Of a stretch of 51,108 nucleotides of DNA, positions 16,215-24,920 are shown in pieces. This stretch comes from Bryobacterales bacterium. GTDB taxonomy: Bacteria; Acidobacteriota; Terriglobia; Bryobacterales; Bryobacteraceae. Where the stretch lies: contig JAEUQF010000463.1 in the NCBI GenBank assembly GCA_016789745.1, positions 1 to 51,108 of the forward strand. The letters are read 5' to 3'. How positions within the stretch are numbered: the stretch's first letter is position 1; every line of letters begins with the position of its first letter. The notes beneath the pieces are model-generated. The model had not been told where the DNA came from. It was given only the letters and a program-made list of their open reading frames with translations, and searched no databases. The position numbers were made by a program, and so were the translations under genes.

Positions 16215-16832
16215 ATGCGCGTGTCTCTCTTGGCTATGGTTCTGGCACTATCTGCACTATCTCCCGCCCAGGCGGCGATTCTCACTTATGTTGCCTGGTT
16301 GGATAACACAACCTTGCCCGGTCCGAACACTTCCGTGGGTTTCGGCCTGGCAACGGTGGAGGCGGATACAACCGCGCTTACCCTGCGCCTGACCGCCAGT
16401 TTCAATGCCCTTACGGGCGGTGTGACAGGGGCACAGATCCACTGCTGCACGCTGTCACCCGGCACCGGTACCGCCATCGCCGCCAGTCCCATTCCCTATT
16501 ACCCGGGCTTCCCGACGGCTTTTGGCGGCACTTATGACCAGACGTTCGACGCAACGCTGGCCGGCACCTATAACACGGCCTTTGTGACGGCTAACGGCGG
16601 TACGCCGCTAAGCGCGTTTAATGCTCTTATCGCCGGACTCGACATTGGCCGAGGTTACTTCGACTTGCAGACCGCCCAGTATCCCGGAGGCGAGATCCGC
16701 GGATTCCTGACGGCCGTGCCCGAGCCATCCAGTGTCACTCTGCTGGCGTTACCCCTGGCCGCCTTTGCCCTTCTCCGCCTTCGCTACGATAGAGAAACGC
16801 AAAAGCGCAACTCTCATGGCGGAATTAACTGA
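16215..16832 (+). CDS. CHRD-domain protein with PEP-CTERM sorting signal
   Basis: The 205-residue product has a signal peptide (1-20, ending AQA), a CHRD-type beta domain (about 22-165, with ALTGGVTGAQIH and the closing YPGGEIRGFLTA), and a PEP-CTERM tail: VPEPSS at 168-173, a hydrophobic helix LLALPLAAFALL, and basic residues. PEP-CTERM tails are processed by an exosortase (EpsH-like), which is not in this window. The protein is probably cell-surface or exopolysaccharide-associated. The C-terminus runs on for about 12 polar residues (DRETQKRNSHGGIN), longer than the usual short basic tail, and that extra part overlaps the start of the GH19-like gene by 17 bases. Confidence 0.88.
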   Translation: MRVSLLAMVLALSALSPAQAAILTYVAWLDNTTLPGPNTSVGFGLATVEADTTALTLRLTASFNALTGGVTGAQIHCCTLSPGTGTAIAASPIPYYPGFPTAFGGTYDQTFDATLAGTYNTAFVTANGGTPLSAFNALIAGLDIGRGYFDLQTAQYPGGEIRGFLTAVPEPSSVTLLALPLAAFALLRLRYDRETQKRNSHGGIN

Positions 16833-17796
16833 CTCCGTTCTCAGCCGTTTTTCTTCGGCCCGCTTCGAATTCGCGGAAGATATCAGCAGCTATTTCGGGC
16901 AGCGCAAAGGCACCCACTACTTGGCCTGGTTCAACCAGACCGTGGCGGATAAGAGCGCCTGGAAAGGCAAGAAGGTGCTGGATACGCCCGCCAACCGCGT
17001 GGGCTTTCACCAGTTCTGGAACAACATCCCGCTGCTGTTCGATGGGCCGGCGTCGATGGTCCAGTTCGCCGCCCTAATGGGCATCATCAGCAACGAAACC
17101 TCCGGCAGCTTCACGCCGATTTCCGAACGGTCCGGCATCGCGGGGCACCCTGGCATTTCCTACCTGTTCAATGCCATTCCCGGCCTGAAGAGAAGCTATA
17201 ACACGCTCAGCGGCAACAAAACCGCCTATGATTGCTTCCACGACGCCGTGTTCATCCAGACGCACGGTGCGCTGCCCTTGGCCGACCGGCTGACCCGCAC
17301 CGCCGACGACCGCTGGCGCCGCGATGCCTATCCGCAGACCGAGTTCCCCACCCGCCTGGCCGCCGCCGAATGCGGCTTCATTCTGGAGACAGATTTCGTG
17401 AAGTTCCGCGGCCGCGGACTTATCCAGACCACCGGCCGGGCCAACTATCTGCGCCTGATTCGCTGGATCCAGACTTATAACGGCGAAAACTCCACCATCG
17501 ACTTCTACCGAACTAACTGGCGTGACCGCGACCCCGATGAAGTGGCTACCGAGAGCACCAACGAGGACTGGGATCGCCTGTTCCAGCAAAGTGATCTGGA
17601 AGTTGCCTGCCGCGCCATTCAGATTCACAGCGAGTCGAGTTCCCGCTACCTCAATCTGGGTACAACGGCCGCCGTCTTAAACGCGCCTAAGGAGACCAAG
17701 GGCTCCCTTCGCCACATGGGTTGGCGCATCAGCGGCGGCGCGAAGTACGCCGATACTTACTACGACCGCATGGTGGAGTTACTCAGCGCGATTTAA
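16816..17796 (+). CDS. GH19-superfamily chitinase/endolysin-like protein
   Basis: The 326-residue product starts at ATG 16816; the longer upstream reading is only the frame-shifted shadow of the CHRD gene. Its core matches the GH19/lysozyme-like fold: MGIISNETSGSFTPISE contains the likely catalytic Glu, and KFRGRGLIQTTGRANYLRL is the hallmark GRG-IQ-TGR-NY motif. GH19 enzymes cleave beta-1,4 links in chitin or peptidoglycan. No signal peptide is visible, so it may act as a cytoplasmic or phage-type endolysin or use another export route. The overlap with the CHRD gene suggests co-expression. The stop shares TTAA with the M28 peptidase gene on the other strand. Confidence 0.8.
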   Translation: MAELTDSVLSRFSSARFEFAEDISSYFGQRKGTHYLAWFNQTVADKSAWKGKKVLDTPANRVGFHQFWNNIPLLFDGPASMVQFAALMGIISNETSGSFTPISERSGIAGHPGISYLFNAIPGLKRSYNTLSGNKTAYDCFHDAVFIQTHGALPLADRLTRTADDRWRRDAYPQTEFPTRLAAAECGFILETDFVKFRGRGLIQTTGRANYLRLIRWIQTYNGENSTIDFYRTNWRDRDPDEVATESTNEDWDRLFQQSDLEVACRAIQIHSESSSRYLNLGTTAAVLNAPKETKGSLRHMGWRISGGAKYADTYYDRMVELLSAI

Positions 17797-19958
17797 CGGA
17801 TAGCCTGCTCCAGCACCCGCGTGTATCCGTTTAGACTCTCCGCCAACCGCGCGATCTGCTGTTCGGCCTCCTGCCACTGGCGTTGTTCAATCGCTTCCCG
17901 TACGCCCGGCAGCGTCTTTACGCCGTAACCGGTATAAAACCCCGGCGCATGCAACACATGCTTGAACCACGGCCGCCGAGGCAATCCGTCGGCCTGGGTC
18001 AAGTGCTGTTCGGCCCGCAGCAGCGCGGCGTCGTCGACGTTCTTCGCCGCGCTCACCTTCGCCGTCGCGGCTTCCAGCCGGCTTACGGCGTTGAGCAGCG
18101 GCGCGAAGTTCAGGAACGGTACCTCGGCCTTCGGTTCCGGTGCGATGAAGGGGCGTGTCGGATCCGCGGCCAGCTTCAATGCGCCGCTGCGGATCAGCTC
18201 ATTCTCCTTCTTCGTCTGTTCCCGCATATCATCGGCCAGCTTGATCACCTCGCTCGTCCACCCGCGCACGCTGCGCGACATGGCATCGAAGCGGAACGGC
18301 AGCGTATCAGCATTCGCCATGCGCAGCATCATGCGTCCGCCCAACTTCGCCGTGGCCATCACATACTGGAAATCCGGGTCGATGAAGCGCACGAAATGAT
18401 CGTAGGAATCATAGTTGGAGTGATACACGCCCCCGCCGCCTTCACCCCCAAATCCGATGTTCAGGCTGGGGATACCAAGGTGATGCTGGAACACCGTATA
18501 GTCCGAGCCCGACCCCAGCGGATCAATGCGATACTCCGCCGGACGTCCACTGGCCCGCCGCCGTGCATTCGCCCGCTCCATGGCCGACACCCGCGTCTGC
18601 GGATCCGTCACGTCGCGCGCTGTCTGCGCCGCGAATACCTCCAGCGCCGCCGACCCCGACATGCCGACAAACCCACGCCCCGTGCCATCGGAGTTGATAT
18701 AGGCCACCGCATGACGGCGCAGTTCGTCGGCATGGTGCTCGGCCCACTCGGTGGACCCCAGCAGCGCCGGCTCTTCTCCATCCCAACCGGCGAACACCAG
18801 CGTCCGCTTCGGCTTCCAGCCGGTCTTCGCCAATTCACCGATCGCCCGCGCTTCTTCCATCACACTGACCATGCCCGACAGCGGATCGTGTGCGCCGAAG
18901 TTCCAGCCGTCGTGGTGATTGCCGCGGATGATCCATTGATCGGGCTTCTCGCTGCCCTTCATCTTCGCGATCACGTTATAGGCCGGCGCCAGCTTCCAGT
19001 CGAACTCCAGCTTCAGGTGTACCTTGGTGGAGCCAGGGCCGACGTGATACGTCAGAGGCAGCCCGCCGCGCCATTCCACCGGCGCCACAGGACCACCCAA
19101 GGCGCGCAGCATCGGTTCGGCATCGCCATAGGAGATCGGCATCACCGGGATCTTCGTCACCGTCGAAGCCTGCTTCGGATCGGCGGGGCGCTTGGCATCG
19201 GTCGCGCCCTTACCCGGCGTGAGCGGATCGCCGGGGTACACCGGCATGTCCATCACGCTGCCCCGCTGCGCGCTGAACTGCGGGCGGTAGGCGCCCTTGG
19301 GATACACGTCGCCCGCGCCGTAGCCGTCGTCGCGCGGATCGGAATAGATCAGGCAGCCGATGGCGCCGTTCTCCGCTGCTACCTTCGGCTTGATGCCGCG
19401 CCAGGAACCGCCATAGCGGGCCAGCACGATCTTGCCCTTCACATCGATACCCATCTGCTTCAGACGCTCGTAGTCGGCGGGCAGGCCGTAGTTCACATAC
19501 ACCAGATCGCCCGTGACATCGCCATCGGTGGAATAGGCGTTATACAGCGGCAGGTTGCCGGCCTTGATGCCGCTGGTTTCGTCGCCTTCCACCGCCGGCT
19601 CTTCGATCTTCGCCACGTACTTCTCCGGCGCGATCATTTCCAGCAGGCGCGTCTTCGGCGTGGGGAACAGCGGGTAGTAGGTTTCGATGGTGGTTTCGTA
19701 GCCCCAGCTCTTGAACTGCGCGGCCATGAACTCGGCCACTTCCTTACTGCCCGGCGACCCGACATGGTGCGGCTTCGCCGCCATGCGTTTCATCCACTGT
19801 TGCAGGTTCTGGCGATTCAGGGCCGCTTCATAGCGGCTTTCCAGGTCGAGTTGTGTCTTGGCGCCATCGGGCGTAAAGCCAGCGATGGCCGGGGCCGTCG
19901 ATTGTTGTGCGGAAAGCAGCGAGAGGCTGAGCAGAATGGCCAGGTAACCACGCATCAT
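17793..19958 (-). CDS. M28-family metallopeptidase, glutamate carboxypeptidase II-like
   Basis: The 721-residue product starts at ATG 19958 (or the adjacent ATG 19955) with signal peptide YLAILLSLSLLSAQ. The order is an N-terminal peptidase part, a PA-type insertion (DVTGDLVYVNYGLPADYERL, GKIVLARYGG), the M28 zinc core and a C-terminal dimerisation-like helical domain. Zinc and catalytic motifs are NHHDGWNFGAHDPLSG, FAGWDGEEPALLGS, and the late His in GVYHSNYDSYDHFVRF. This is the layout of glutamate carboxypeptidase II/transferrin-receptor-like exopeptidases, which trim peptides, often C-terminal glutamates. It is expected in the periplasm or outside the cell. It follows the PQQ dehydrogenase on the same strand with a 38-bp gap, so the two may be co-transcribed. 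Confidence 0.92.
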   Translation of the reverse strand: MMRGYLAILLSLSLLSAQQSTAPAIAGFTPDGAKTQLDLESRYEAALNRQNLQQWMKRMAAKPHHVGSPGSKEVAEFMAAQFKSWGYETTIETYYPLFPTPKTRLLEMIAPEKYVAKIEEPAVEGDETSGIKAGNLPLYNAYSTDGDVTGDLVYVNYGLPADYERLKQMGIDVKGKIVLARYGGSWRGIKPKVAAENGAIGCLIYSDPRDDGYGAGDVYPKGAYRPQFSAQRGSVMDMPVYPGDPLTPGKGATDAKRPADPKQASTVTKIPVMPISYGDAEPMLRALGGPVAPVEWRGGLPLTYHVGPGSTKVHLKLEFDWKLAPAYNVIAKMKGSEKPDQWIIRGNHHDGWNFGAHDPLSGMVSVMEEARAIGELAKTGWKPKRTLVFAGWDGEEPALLGSTEWAEHHADELRRHAVAYINSDGTGRGFVGMSGSAALEVFAAQTARDVTDPQTRVSAMERANARRRASGRPAEYRIDPLGSGSDYTVFQHHLGIPSLNIGFGGEGGGGVYHSNYDSYDHFVRFIDPDFQYVMATAKLGGRMMLRMANADTLPFRFDAMSRSVRGWTSEVIKLADDMREQTKKENELIRSGALKLAADPTRPFIAPEPKAEVPFLNFAPLLNAVSRLEAATAKVSAAKNVDDAALLRAEQHLTQADGLPRRPWFKHVLHAPGFYTGYGVKTLPGVREAIEQRQWQEAEQQIARLAESLNGYTRVLEQAIR

Positions 19959-19996
19959 TGCTAGATTATGGCGCAGTCTGGCACCCGCGCCCGCCG

Positions 19997-21847
19997 TTAC
20001 AGCGAAAATGCGACGTAAGAATCGCCGGCTGGTGTCGGGTTGCGATTGCCGCCGCCGCAGGCGATGGCTACGTACTGCTTGCCGCCGGCTGCATAGGTAC
20101 AGGGCGTGGCATAGCCGCCGGACGGCAGCTTGTACTCCCACACGACGGCACCGGTGGCCGCATCGAAGGCGCGAATCATCTCGTCAGCCGTGGCGGCTAC
20201 GAACACCAGTCCGCCCGCGGTGGCAATCGACCCGCCCAATTGGAAAGAGCCGGTCTTCTTTACGCCGCGCGCCTTCAAAGGCAGGTATTCGCCCACTACC
20301 TCCCGCCACGCCACGTCGCCCGTTTTCATGTCGATGGCAGTCAGGTGGCCCCAGGGCGGCTTCACACCGGGATAGCCTTCGTGATCGACGAACTTCGCGT
20401 ACGATTCCAGCCGGTAGCGGAAGCCATCCTTCTCTTCGCCGGGCACCAACTTGGCGATGCTGGGCAGTTCGCTGGTGTTCACGAACAGCCGTCCCAACGC
20501 CGGATCATACGAACAGCCGCCCCACAGGGCCCCACCGAGCGTGCCGGGAGAAAAGATCGTGCCCTGCAACGAAGGCGGCGCGAATGGAACGCCGCCGCGC
20601 AGGCTCTTGAACTTCTTCAAGGCAAACTCGTGCGCCTCGGGTGAGATGTCGGTGAGCAGGTCTTCGTTCAACTCCAATCGCGACAGCGGCCGCGGCTTCA
20701 CCGGGAACGGCTGTGTGGGCGATAGCTTCTCATCGGGCATATCGCTGGCCGGGATCTTGCGTTCCTCAATCGGAAAAATCGGCTTGCCGGTGACGCGGTC
20801 GAAGACGAACACAAAACCGGTCTTGGTAACCTGCACCGCCGCTTCCTTCGTGCCGCCACCGGGTTGGGGGATGGTGATCAGTGCGGGCTGTGCCGGCAGG
20901 TCGTAATCCCATACATCGTGATGGACGGTCTGGTAGTGCCAGACGCGTTTGCCGTTGCGCGCGTCCAGGACGAGCACACAGTTGGCGAAGAGGTTGTCGC
21001 CATGGCGGTCGCCACCCCAGAAGTCGAACGTGGCCGACCCGGTGGGAATGAACACCCAGCCGCGCTTCGGGTCGACACTCATGCCGGCCCAGTTATTGGC
21101 CGATCCCGCCTTCTGCCAGGCCTCCTTCGGCCAGGTGTTGTGGCCATACTCGCCCGGATGCGGAATGGTGTGGAAGATCCACTTGCGCTTGCCGGTATAG
21201 ACGTCGTAGCCGCGAATGTGGCCCGGGGCTTCCGGACGCGGCCCTTCGCCGCCTCCGCCGCCTACAACGATGGTGTCTTCAAAGATCACGGCAGGGCTGG
21301 TGACGCGATACGACAGCCCTTTCATGTCCTTGTCGAACATGGTGGCCAGGTCGATGATGCCGTTGTCGCCGAAGGTCTTGATCAGCTCCCCCGTGGCCGG
21401 ATTCAGGCAGAACAGCTTGTCCTGCAGGGCCGCGAAGACGCGCTTGTCCTTGCCGTCGGCAAACCACGTGATGCCGCGATTCACACCGGGGCTCCTCCCC
21501 TGCCTGGCAAACGGCGCGAAGTTCCACAGCGGCTCGCCGGTGGCGGCTTTGATGGCGCGCACCTGCACGCGCGCCGTGGTCAGGTACATGATGCCGTCCA
21601 CTACCAGCGGAGTGCATTCGATGGTGGTCATCGGCCGCTGCGATGCGTCTTCGGTGTGATGCGTCCAGGCCGGCTTCAGGTTCGCGACGTTCTTGCGGGT
21701 GATCTGATCCAGCGCCGAGTAGCGTGAGGCGCCCGAGTCGCCACCATAGAAACGCCAGTCTGGGTCAGCCTTGCCGGCGCCCCAAGCAAAGTTAGCCGAT
21801 GCCGAGCCGAGCATCAGGGAGGAGACGAAGTCACGCCTTGCGAGCAT
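19997..21847 (-). CDS. PQQ-dependent dehydrogenase (quinoprotein, glucose dehydrogenase-like)
   Basis: The 616-residue product has a Tat-like N-terminus (LARRDFVSSLMLGSASA) and an eight-bladed quinoprotein propeller. Blade motifs include DWRFYGGDSGASRYSALDQI, HYQTVHHDVWDYDLPAQPAL, GGALWGGCSYDP and LGGSIATAGGLVFVAATAD. These match soluble or periplasmic PQQ glucose/alcohol dehydrogenases of the type lacking a cytochrome domain; the product would be an aldehyde, lactone or acid, with electrons passed to the respiratory chain. A glucose-like substrate is suggested by the divergent gluconolactonase-like gene 29 bp away. No PQQ biosynthesis genes are present in the window. ATG 21847 is the natural start. 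Confidence 0.9.
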   Translation of the reverse strand: MLARRDFVSSLMLGSASANFAWGAGKADPDWRFYGGDSGASRYSALDQITRKNVANLKPAWTHHTEDASQRPMTTIECTPLVVDGIMYLTTARVQVRAIKAATGEPLWNFAPFARQGRSPGVNRGITWFADGKDKRVFAALQDKLFCLNPATGELIKTFGDNGIIDLATMFDKDMKGLSYRVTSPAVIFEDTIVVGGGGGEGPRPEAPGHIRGYDVYTGKRKWIFHTIPHPGEYGHNTWPKEAWQKAGSANNWAGMSVDPKRGWVFIPTGSATFDFWGGDRHGDNLFANCVLVLDARNGKRVWHYQTVHHDVWDYDLPAQPALITIPQPGGGTKEAAVQVTKTGFVFVFDRVTGKPIFPIEERKIPASDMPDEKLSPTQPFPVKPRPLSRLELNEDLLTDISPEAHEFALKKFKSLRGGVPFAPPSLQGTIFSPGTLGGALWGGCSYDPALGRLFVNTSELPSIAKLVPGEEKDGFRYRLESYAKFVDHEGYPGVKPPWGHLTAIDMKTGDVAWREVVGEYLPLKARGVKKTGSFQLGGSIATAGGLVFVAATADEMIRAFDAATGAVVWEYKLPSGGYATPCTYAAGGKQYVAIACGGGNRNPTPAGDSYVAFSL

Positions 21848-21876
21848 CCCTATAGCTTATAGAATGACTAACGGCG

Positions 21877-22833
21877 ATGAACAAACAGATTTTCGTGGTA
21901 GGGATGATAGGGGCGATGGCAGTCTACGGGCAGTCTCCGGTGGCCAAAGGCGCCAGGCCGCAATTGGTGGGCGATGTGGGCGCGGGCGAGGGCCCGGCCT
22001 GGAGCCCCGACGGGGAACTCTTCTTCACTGGCGGCGGCAACATCTGGAAGCGAGACAAGGCGGGCAAGGTGTCGATTTTCCGTAAGGCGCCCGATGGCGC
22101 CAACGGGCTGCTGTTCGACCCGCAGGGCCGGCTGGTGGCCTGCGAGCCCGGCAATCGCCGCGTGACGCGCACCGACAAGGATGGCAAGGTCACCGTCATG
22201 GCCGATCGTTATGAAGGCAAGCGCTTCAACCAGCCCAACGACCTCACCATCGACAGCAAGGGGCGCATCTACTTCAGCGACCCACGTTACGGCAAACGCG
22301 ACGGCATGGAACTGGATATCGAAGGGGTGTATCGTATCGATGCGCCGGGCAAGGTGGTACGTGTGCTGGGCAAGGAAGTGGAGCGCGCCAATGGCGTGCT
22401 GGTGTCGCCCGGAGACAAATACCTCTACGTCGCCGACAACAATAACAACAATCCGGGCGGCGCCCGCAAGCTGTATCGCTTCCTCTTGAAGCCCGATGGC
22501 TCGGTCGATCCTGCCAGCCGGAAGCTGATCTTCGATTGGAAGCAGGGCCGCGGCCCCGACGGCGTGAAAATGGATCGCAAAGGGCGCCTGTTCGTCGCCG
22601 GCGGGCTGAACCAGCCGCATCCGCCGCATGAGACAAACGAGTTCAAAGGCGGCGTCTACATCATCGACCCGGAGACCGGCAGACTGATCGACATGATCCC
22701 GGTGCCGAAGGACGAGGTGACGAACTGCGCCTTCGGCGGCGCCGATCTGAAGACGCTATTCATCACCGCCGGCGGCACGTTATGGCACATCCCGGTGGAT
22801 ACGCCGGGCCGTGTACCGTACCAGGTGCAATAG
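21877..22833 (+). CDS. SMP-30/gluconolactonase-family lactonase, exported
   Basis: The 318-residue product has a signal peptide (IFVVGMIGAMAVYG) and the six-bladed SMP-30/LRE propeller. Motifs are GEGPAWSPDGELFFTGG with the first metal Glu, FNQPNDLTIDSKGRIYFSDP with Asn/Asp ligands, and SPGDKYLYVADNN. The family hydrolyses sugar lactones such as glucono-1,5-lactone with a divalent metal. Divergence from the PQQ dehydrogenase across only 29 bp suggests a shared control region and a two-step glucose to gluconate conversion outside the cytoplasm; this is inference from context. The stop lies 2 bases before the start of the next gene. Confidence 0.9.
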   Translation: MNKQIFVVGMIGAMAVYGQSPVAKGARPQLVGDVGAGEGPAWSPDGELFFTGGGNIWKRDKAGKVSIFRKAPDGANGLLFDPQGRLVACEPGNRRVTRTDKDGKVTVMADRYEGKRFNQPNDLTIDSKGRIYFSDPRYGKRDGMELDIEGVYRIDAPGKVVRVLGKEVERANGVLVSPGDKYLYVADNNNNNPGGARKLYRFLLKPDGSVDPASRKLIFDWKQGRGPDGVKMDRKGRLFVAGGLNQPHPPHETNEFKGGVYIIDPETGRLIDMIPVPKDEVTNCAFGGADLKTLFITAGGTLWHIPVDTPGRVPYQVQ

Positions 22834-22835
22834 CG

Positions 22836-23963
22836 ATGCGCTTTCTTTTTGTCCTGCTGCCGCTGCTCGGCCTGCAGGCGGCGGAAATCCGGGGCGTGTG
22901 GGCAGCGCGCGACTCGCTGGGCACCCGGGAACAGATCCGCACCATGATGCGCAATCTCGCCGATGCCAACTTCAACGTGGTGTACGTGCTGGTCTGGAGC
23001 CAGGGCTATCCTTTGTGGCACAGCCGTGTATTTGAGCGCGAAACCGGGATTCTGACGGACCCGCAGTACAACGGCCGCGACATCCTGCAGGAGGCCATCG
23101 AAGAAGCGAAGGCGGTTGGCCTTACCGTTATGCCCTGGGTGGAGTACGGCTTCATTGGCGGTTGGAGCAGCCGCCGCGCGGGACCCGCGCAGATGGGGCC
23201 TATCTTCGAAAGTCACCCGGATTGGGTGCTTCGCAAAAAAGACGGTGACCATCGCTACCTGATGGCCGATGGCAGCTTCTTCACCTGGATGAATCCGTTC
23301 CACCCGGACGTTCAGGACTTTTTGTTAGAGATGATGGGCGAACTCATCCGCGGTTATGAGATACCCGGCCTGCAGTTTGACCGCGGACGCCTGCCCGCCC
23401 TCGATGCCGGGTACGACGACTACACGCGTGAACTCTACGCCGCCGAGTCCGGTACCTCCGGCCCGCCTGATGCTGTTAACGACGGCGACTGGCTGCGCTG
23501 GCGCGCCGGAAAGCTGAACGAGTTCACCGCTCGGCTGTACCGGACGCTGAAAGAGCAGGACTGGCGAACCCTGGTTACAAATGCTCCGGGAGTGTATCCA
23601 TTCGCGTATGTCAATTTCGCACAGGATTATCCGGCCTGGTGGAAACAAGGGGCACTGGATTTCGTGACACCCCAGGTATACCGCGCCGACCATGCAGCCT
23701 ATGTCCAGGAATTAGACAGGCAGATACAGGCTTTGGGGGATACGCGCCGTCTGGTGGCCGGCATAGATATCACCAACTCCAATAACCCGAATGTGCTCAT
23801 TCAGATGATCGAATCGACGCGCGCCCGAGGGTTGCCTGGGTTTGTGATCTGGTACTATCAGGGCTTGGTTCGTGCAGGTGCGTTGGAGAGACTGCGGTCG
23901 ACGGTGTTTTCGGAAAAGGCGGATCTACCGTTTCGTACGACCGCTACCGTAGTTTCCAACTAA
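22836..23963 (+). CDS. Family-10-like glycosyl hydrolase (GHL10/YngK type), exported
   Basis: The 375-residue product starts at ATG 22836, two bases after the lactonase stop, with signal peptide RFLFVLLPLLGLQA. The body is a TIM-barrel of the GHL10/DUF187 type: EIRGVWAARDSLG, ANFNVVYVLVWSQGYPLWHS, AKAVGLTVMPWVEYGFIGG, HPDVQDFLLEMMGELIRGY, PGLQFDRGRLP and LDFVTPQVYRADH. Proteins of this family bind or cut polysaccharides, possibly peptidoglycan-related glycans, and few are characterised. The Asp in LQFDR and the Glu in WVEYG are candidate catalytic residues. The tight spacing makes it an operon partner of the lactonase. Confidence 0.85.
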   Translation: MRFLFVLLPLLGLQAAEIRGVWAARDSLGTREQIRTMMRNLADANFNVVYVLVWSQGYPLWHSRVFERETGILTDPQYNGRDILQEAIEEAKAVGLTVMPWVEYGFIGGWSSRRAGPAQMGPIFESHPDWVLRKKDGDHRYLMADGSFFTWMNPFHPDVQDFLLEMMGELIRGYEIPGLQFDRGRLPALDAGYDDYTRELYAAESGTSGPPDAVNDGDWLRWRAGKLNEFTARLYRTLKEQDWRTLVTNAPGVYPFAYVNFAQDYPAWWKQGALDFVTPQVYRADHAAYVQELDRQIQALGDTRRLVAGIDITNSNNPNVLIQMIESTRARGLPGFVIWYYQGLVRAGALERLRSTVFSEKADLPFRTTATVVSN

Positions 23964-23966
23964 GGT

Positions 23967-24041
23967 TAACCCTGAGCTAGTTCTAGGGTACCACTGAGCC
24001 TCAACCGACCCGCTTACCTGCATTGACCGCGTACTAGAACT
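23967..24041 (+). promoter_or_regulatory. Inverted repeats upstream of the response regulator
   Basis: AGTTCTAGGGTAC (23979-23991) is repeated in inverted form as GTACTAGAACT (24031-24041), with one gap, 39 bp apart. The first arm also lies in a local hairpin, ACCCTGA/TCTAGGGT. There is no T-run, so this looks more like a paired operator than a terminator, possibly for autoregulation by the NarL-type protein downstream. Low confidence. Confidence 0.3.
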
Positions 24042-24076
24042 ACACCTAAGCTGTAAACGTGGAACCAAGGACGGCT

Positions 24077-24817
24077 ATGGATAAGGGCACAGCCATTCTC
24101 CCCGATACACCCCTCTCGGACGAAATTGAAGTCGCACGCGAGGAAAAATTCATCAAAGTGGTTATCGCGGACGATCATCCGATTGTTCGGGATGGCCTCA
24201 AGAAACTGCTGCTGCTCGAGGACGACATCAAAGTAATAGGCGAGGCAAGCGACGGGCGGCAGGTGTTGGAGTTTATGCAGAACCAGGAGCCGGATGTCCT
24301 CATCCTGGATCTTCGGATGCCGAATCTCGATGGGCTTTCGGTGCTGCAGACACTGCAGCAAACCGGCCGCAAGACCCGCGTGATCGTGCTGACCGCTTCT
24401 GACGATAAGAATGAGTTCGTACAGGCCATGAAACTGGGCTGTTCGGGCATTGTTCTGAAGCAAACCGCGACGGAATTGATTGTGAAGTCGATCCGAAAGG
24501 TGCACTCCGGCGAAATCTGGCTGGACTCGCATACCACCGCGGCCGTCATGCGCCAATTCGCCTCACCAGCGGATTTGGCCAGCGGTTCGATGAACGGCAA
24601 AGCGCGCGAACGCTCGCCGTTGAGCACCCGCGAACGCGAGATCGTGCAATTGGTGGCGCAAGGCTACAAGAACAAGGAAATGGCCGAGAAGATGTTCATC
24701 AGTGAGCAGACCGTGAAAAACCATCTGCACAACATCTTCGACAAACTCGGCGTTTCCGACCGTTTGGAACTGGCGCTGTATGCCATTCACAAAGGTCTGC
24801 ACATGGCCGAGCGCTAA
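24077..24817 (+). CDS. NarL/FixJ-type response regulator (LuxR HTH)
   Basis: The 246-residue product starts at ATG 24077, with AAGGA 5 bases before it. Residues about 25-145 are a receiver domain: acidic pair D32-D33 in VVIADDHPIVRDGL, phospho-acceptor D78 in VLILDLRMPNLDGLSVL, the Thr of VIVLTASDD and the Lys of IVLKQTATEL. Residues about 178-242 are a LuxR-type helix-turn-helix: LSTREREIVQLVAQGYKNKE, then EQTVKNHLHNIFDKLGVSDR. It is a DNA-binding regulator phosphorylated by a sensor kinase, but no intact kinase is nearby, so it is an orphan here. The 20 or so residues before the receiver are acidic and not usual for the family. Inverted repeats lie upstream and two terminators follow. Confidence 0.95.
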   Translation: MDKGTAILPDTPLSDEIEVAREEKFIKVVIADDHPIVRDGLKKLLLLEDDIKVIGEASDGRQVLEFMQNQEPDVLILDLRMPNLDGLSVLQTLQQTGRKTRVIVLTASDDKNEFVQAMKLGCSGIVLKQTATELIVKSIRKVHSGEIWLDSHTTAAVMRQFASPADLASGSMNGKARERSPLSTREREIVQLVAQGYKNKEMAEKMFISEQTVKNHLHNIFDKLGVSDRLELALYAIHKGLHMAER

Positions 24818-24840
24818 TTTCCGGTTTTACCGCTGGCGAT

Positions 24841-24866
24841 GGGACGAAGGAGAGATCGTCCCTTCT
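24841..24866 (+). terminator. First terminator-like hairpin after the response regulator
   Basis: GGGACGA (24841-24847) pairs perfectly with TCGTCCC (24856-24862) around an 8-base loop, followed by TTCTT. It starts 23 bases after the stop. Confidence 0.5.
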
Positions 24867-24882
24867 TACCGGCACCCCAGAA

Positions 24883-24920
24883 AGCCCGCTGCGGCGACCC
24901 CGCCCCGCGGGCTATTTTTT
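24883..24920 (+). terminator. Rho-independent terminator after the response regulator
   Basis: AGCCCGC (24883-24889) pairs with GCGGGCT (24907-24913), with an inner GGCG/CGCC-type stem, followed by ATTTTTT ending at 24920. The T-run overlaps the stop codon of the convergent DUF1592-family gene. Confidence 0.8.

Noticed and set aside
17883..19964. 693-residue open frame on the plus strand opposite the M28 peptidase
   Set aside because: Composition is His/Arg-rich and matches no family; the M28 frame carries all zinc motifs.
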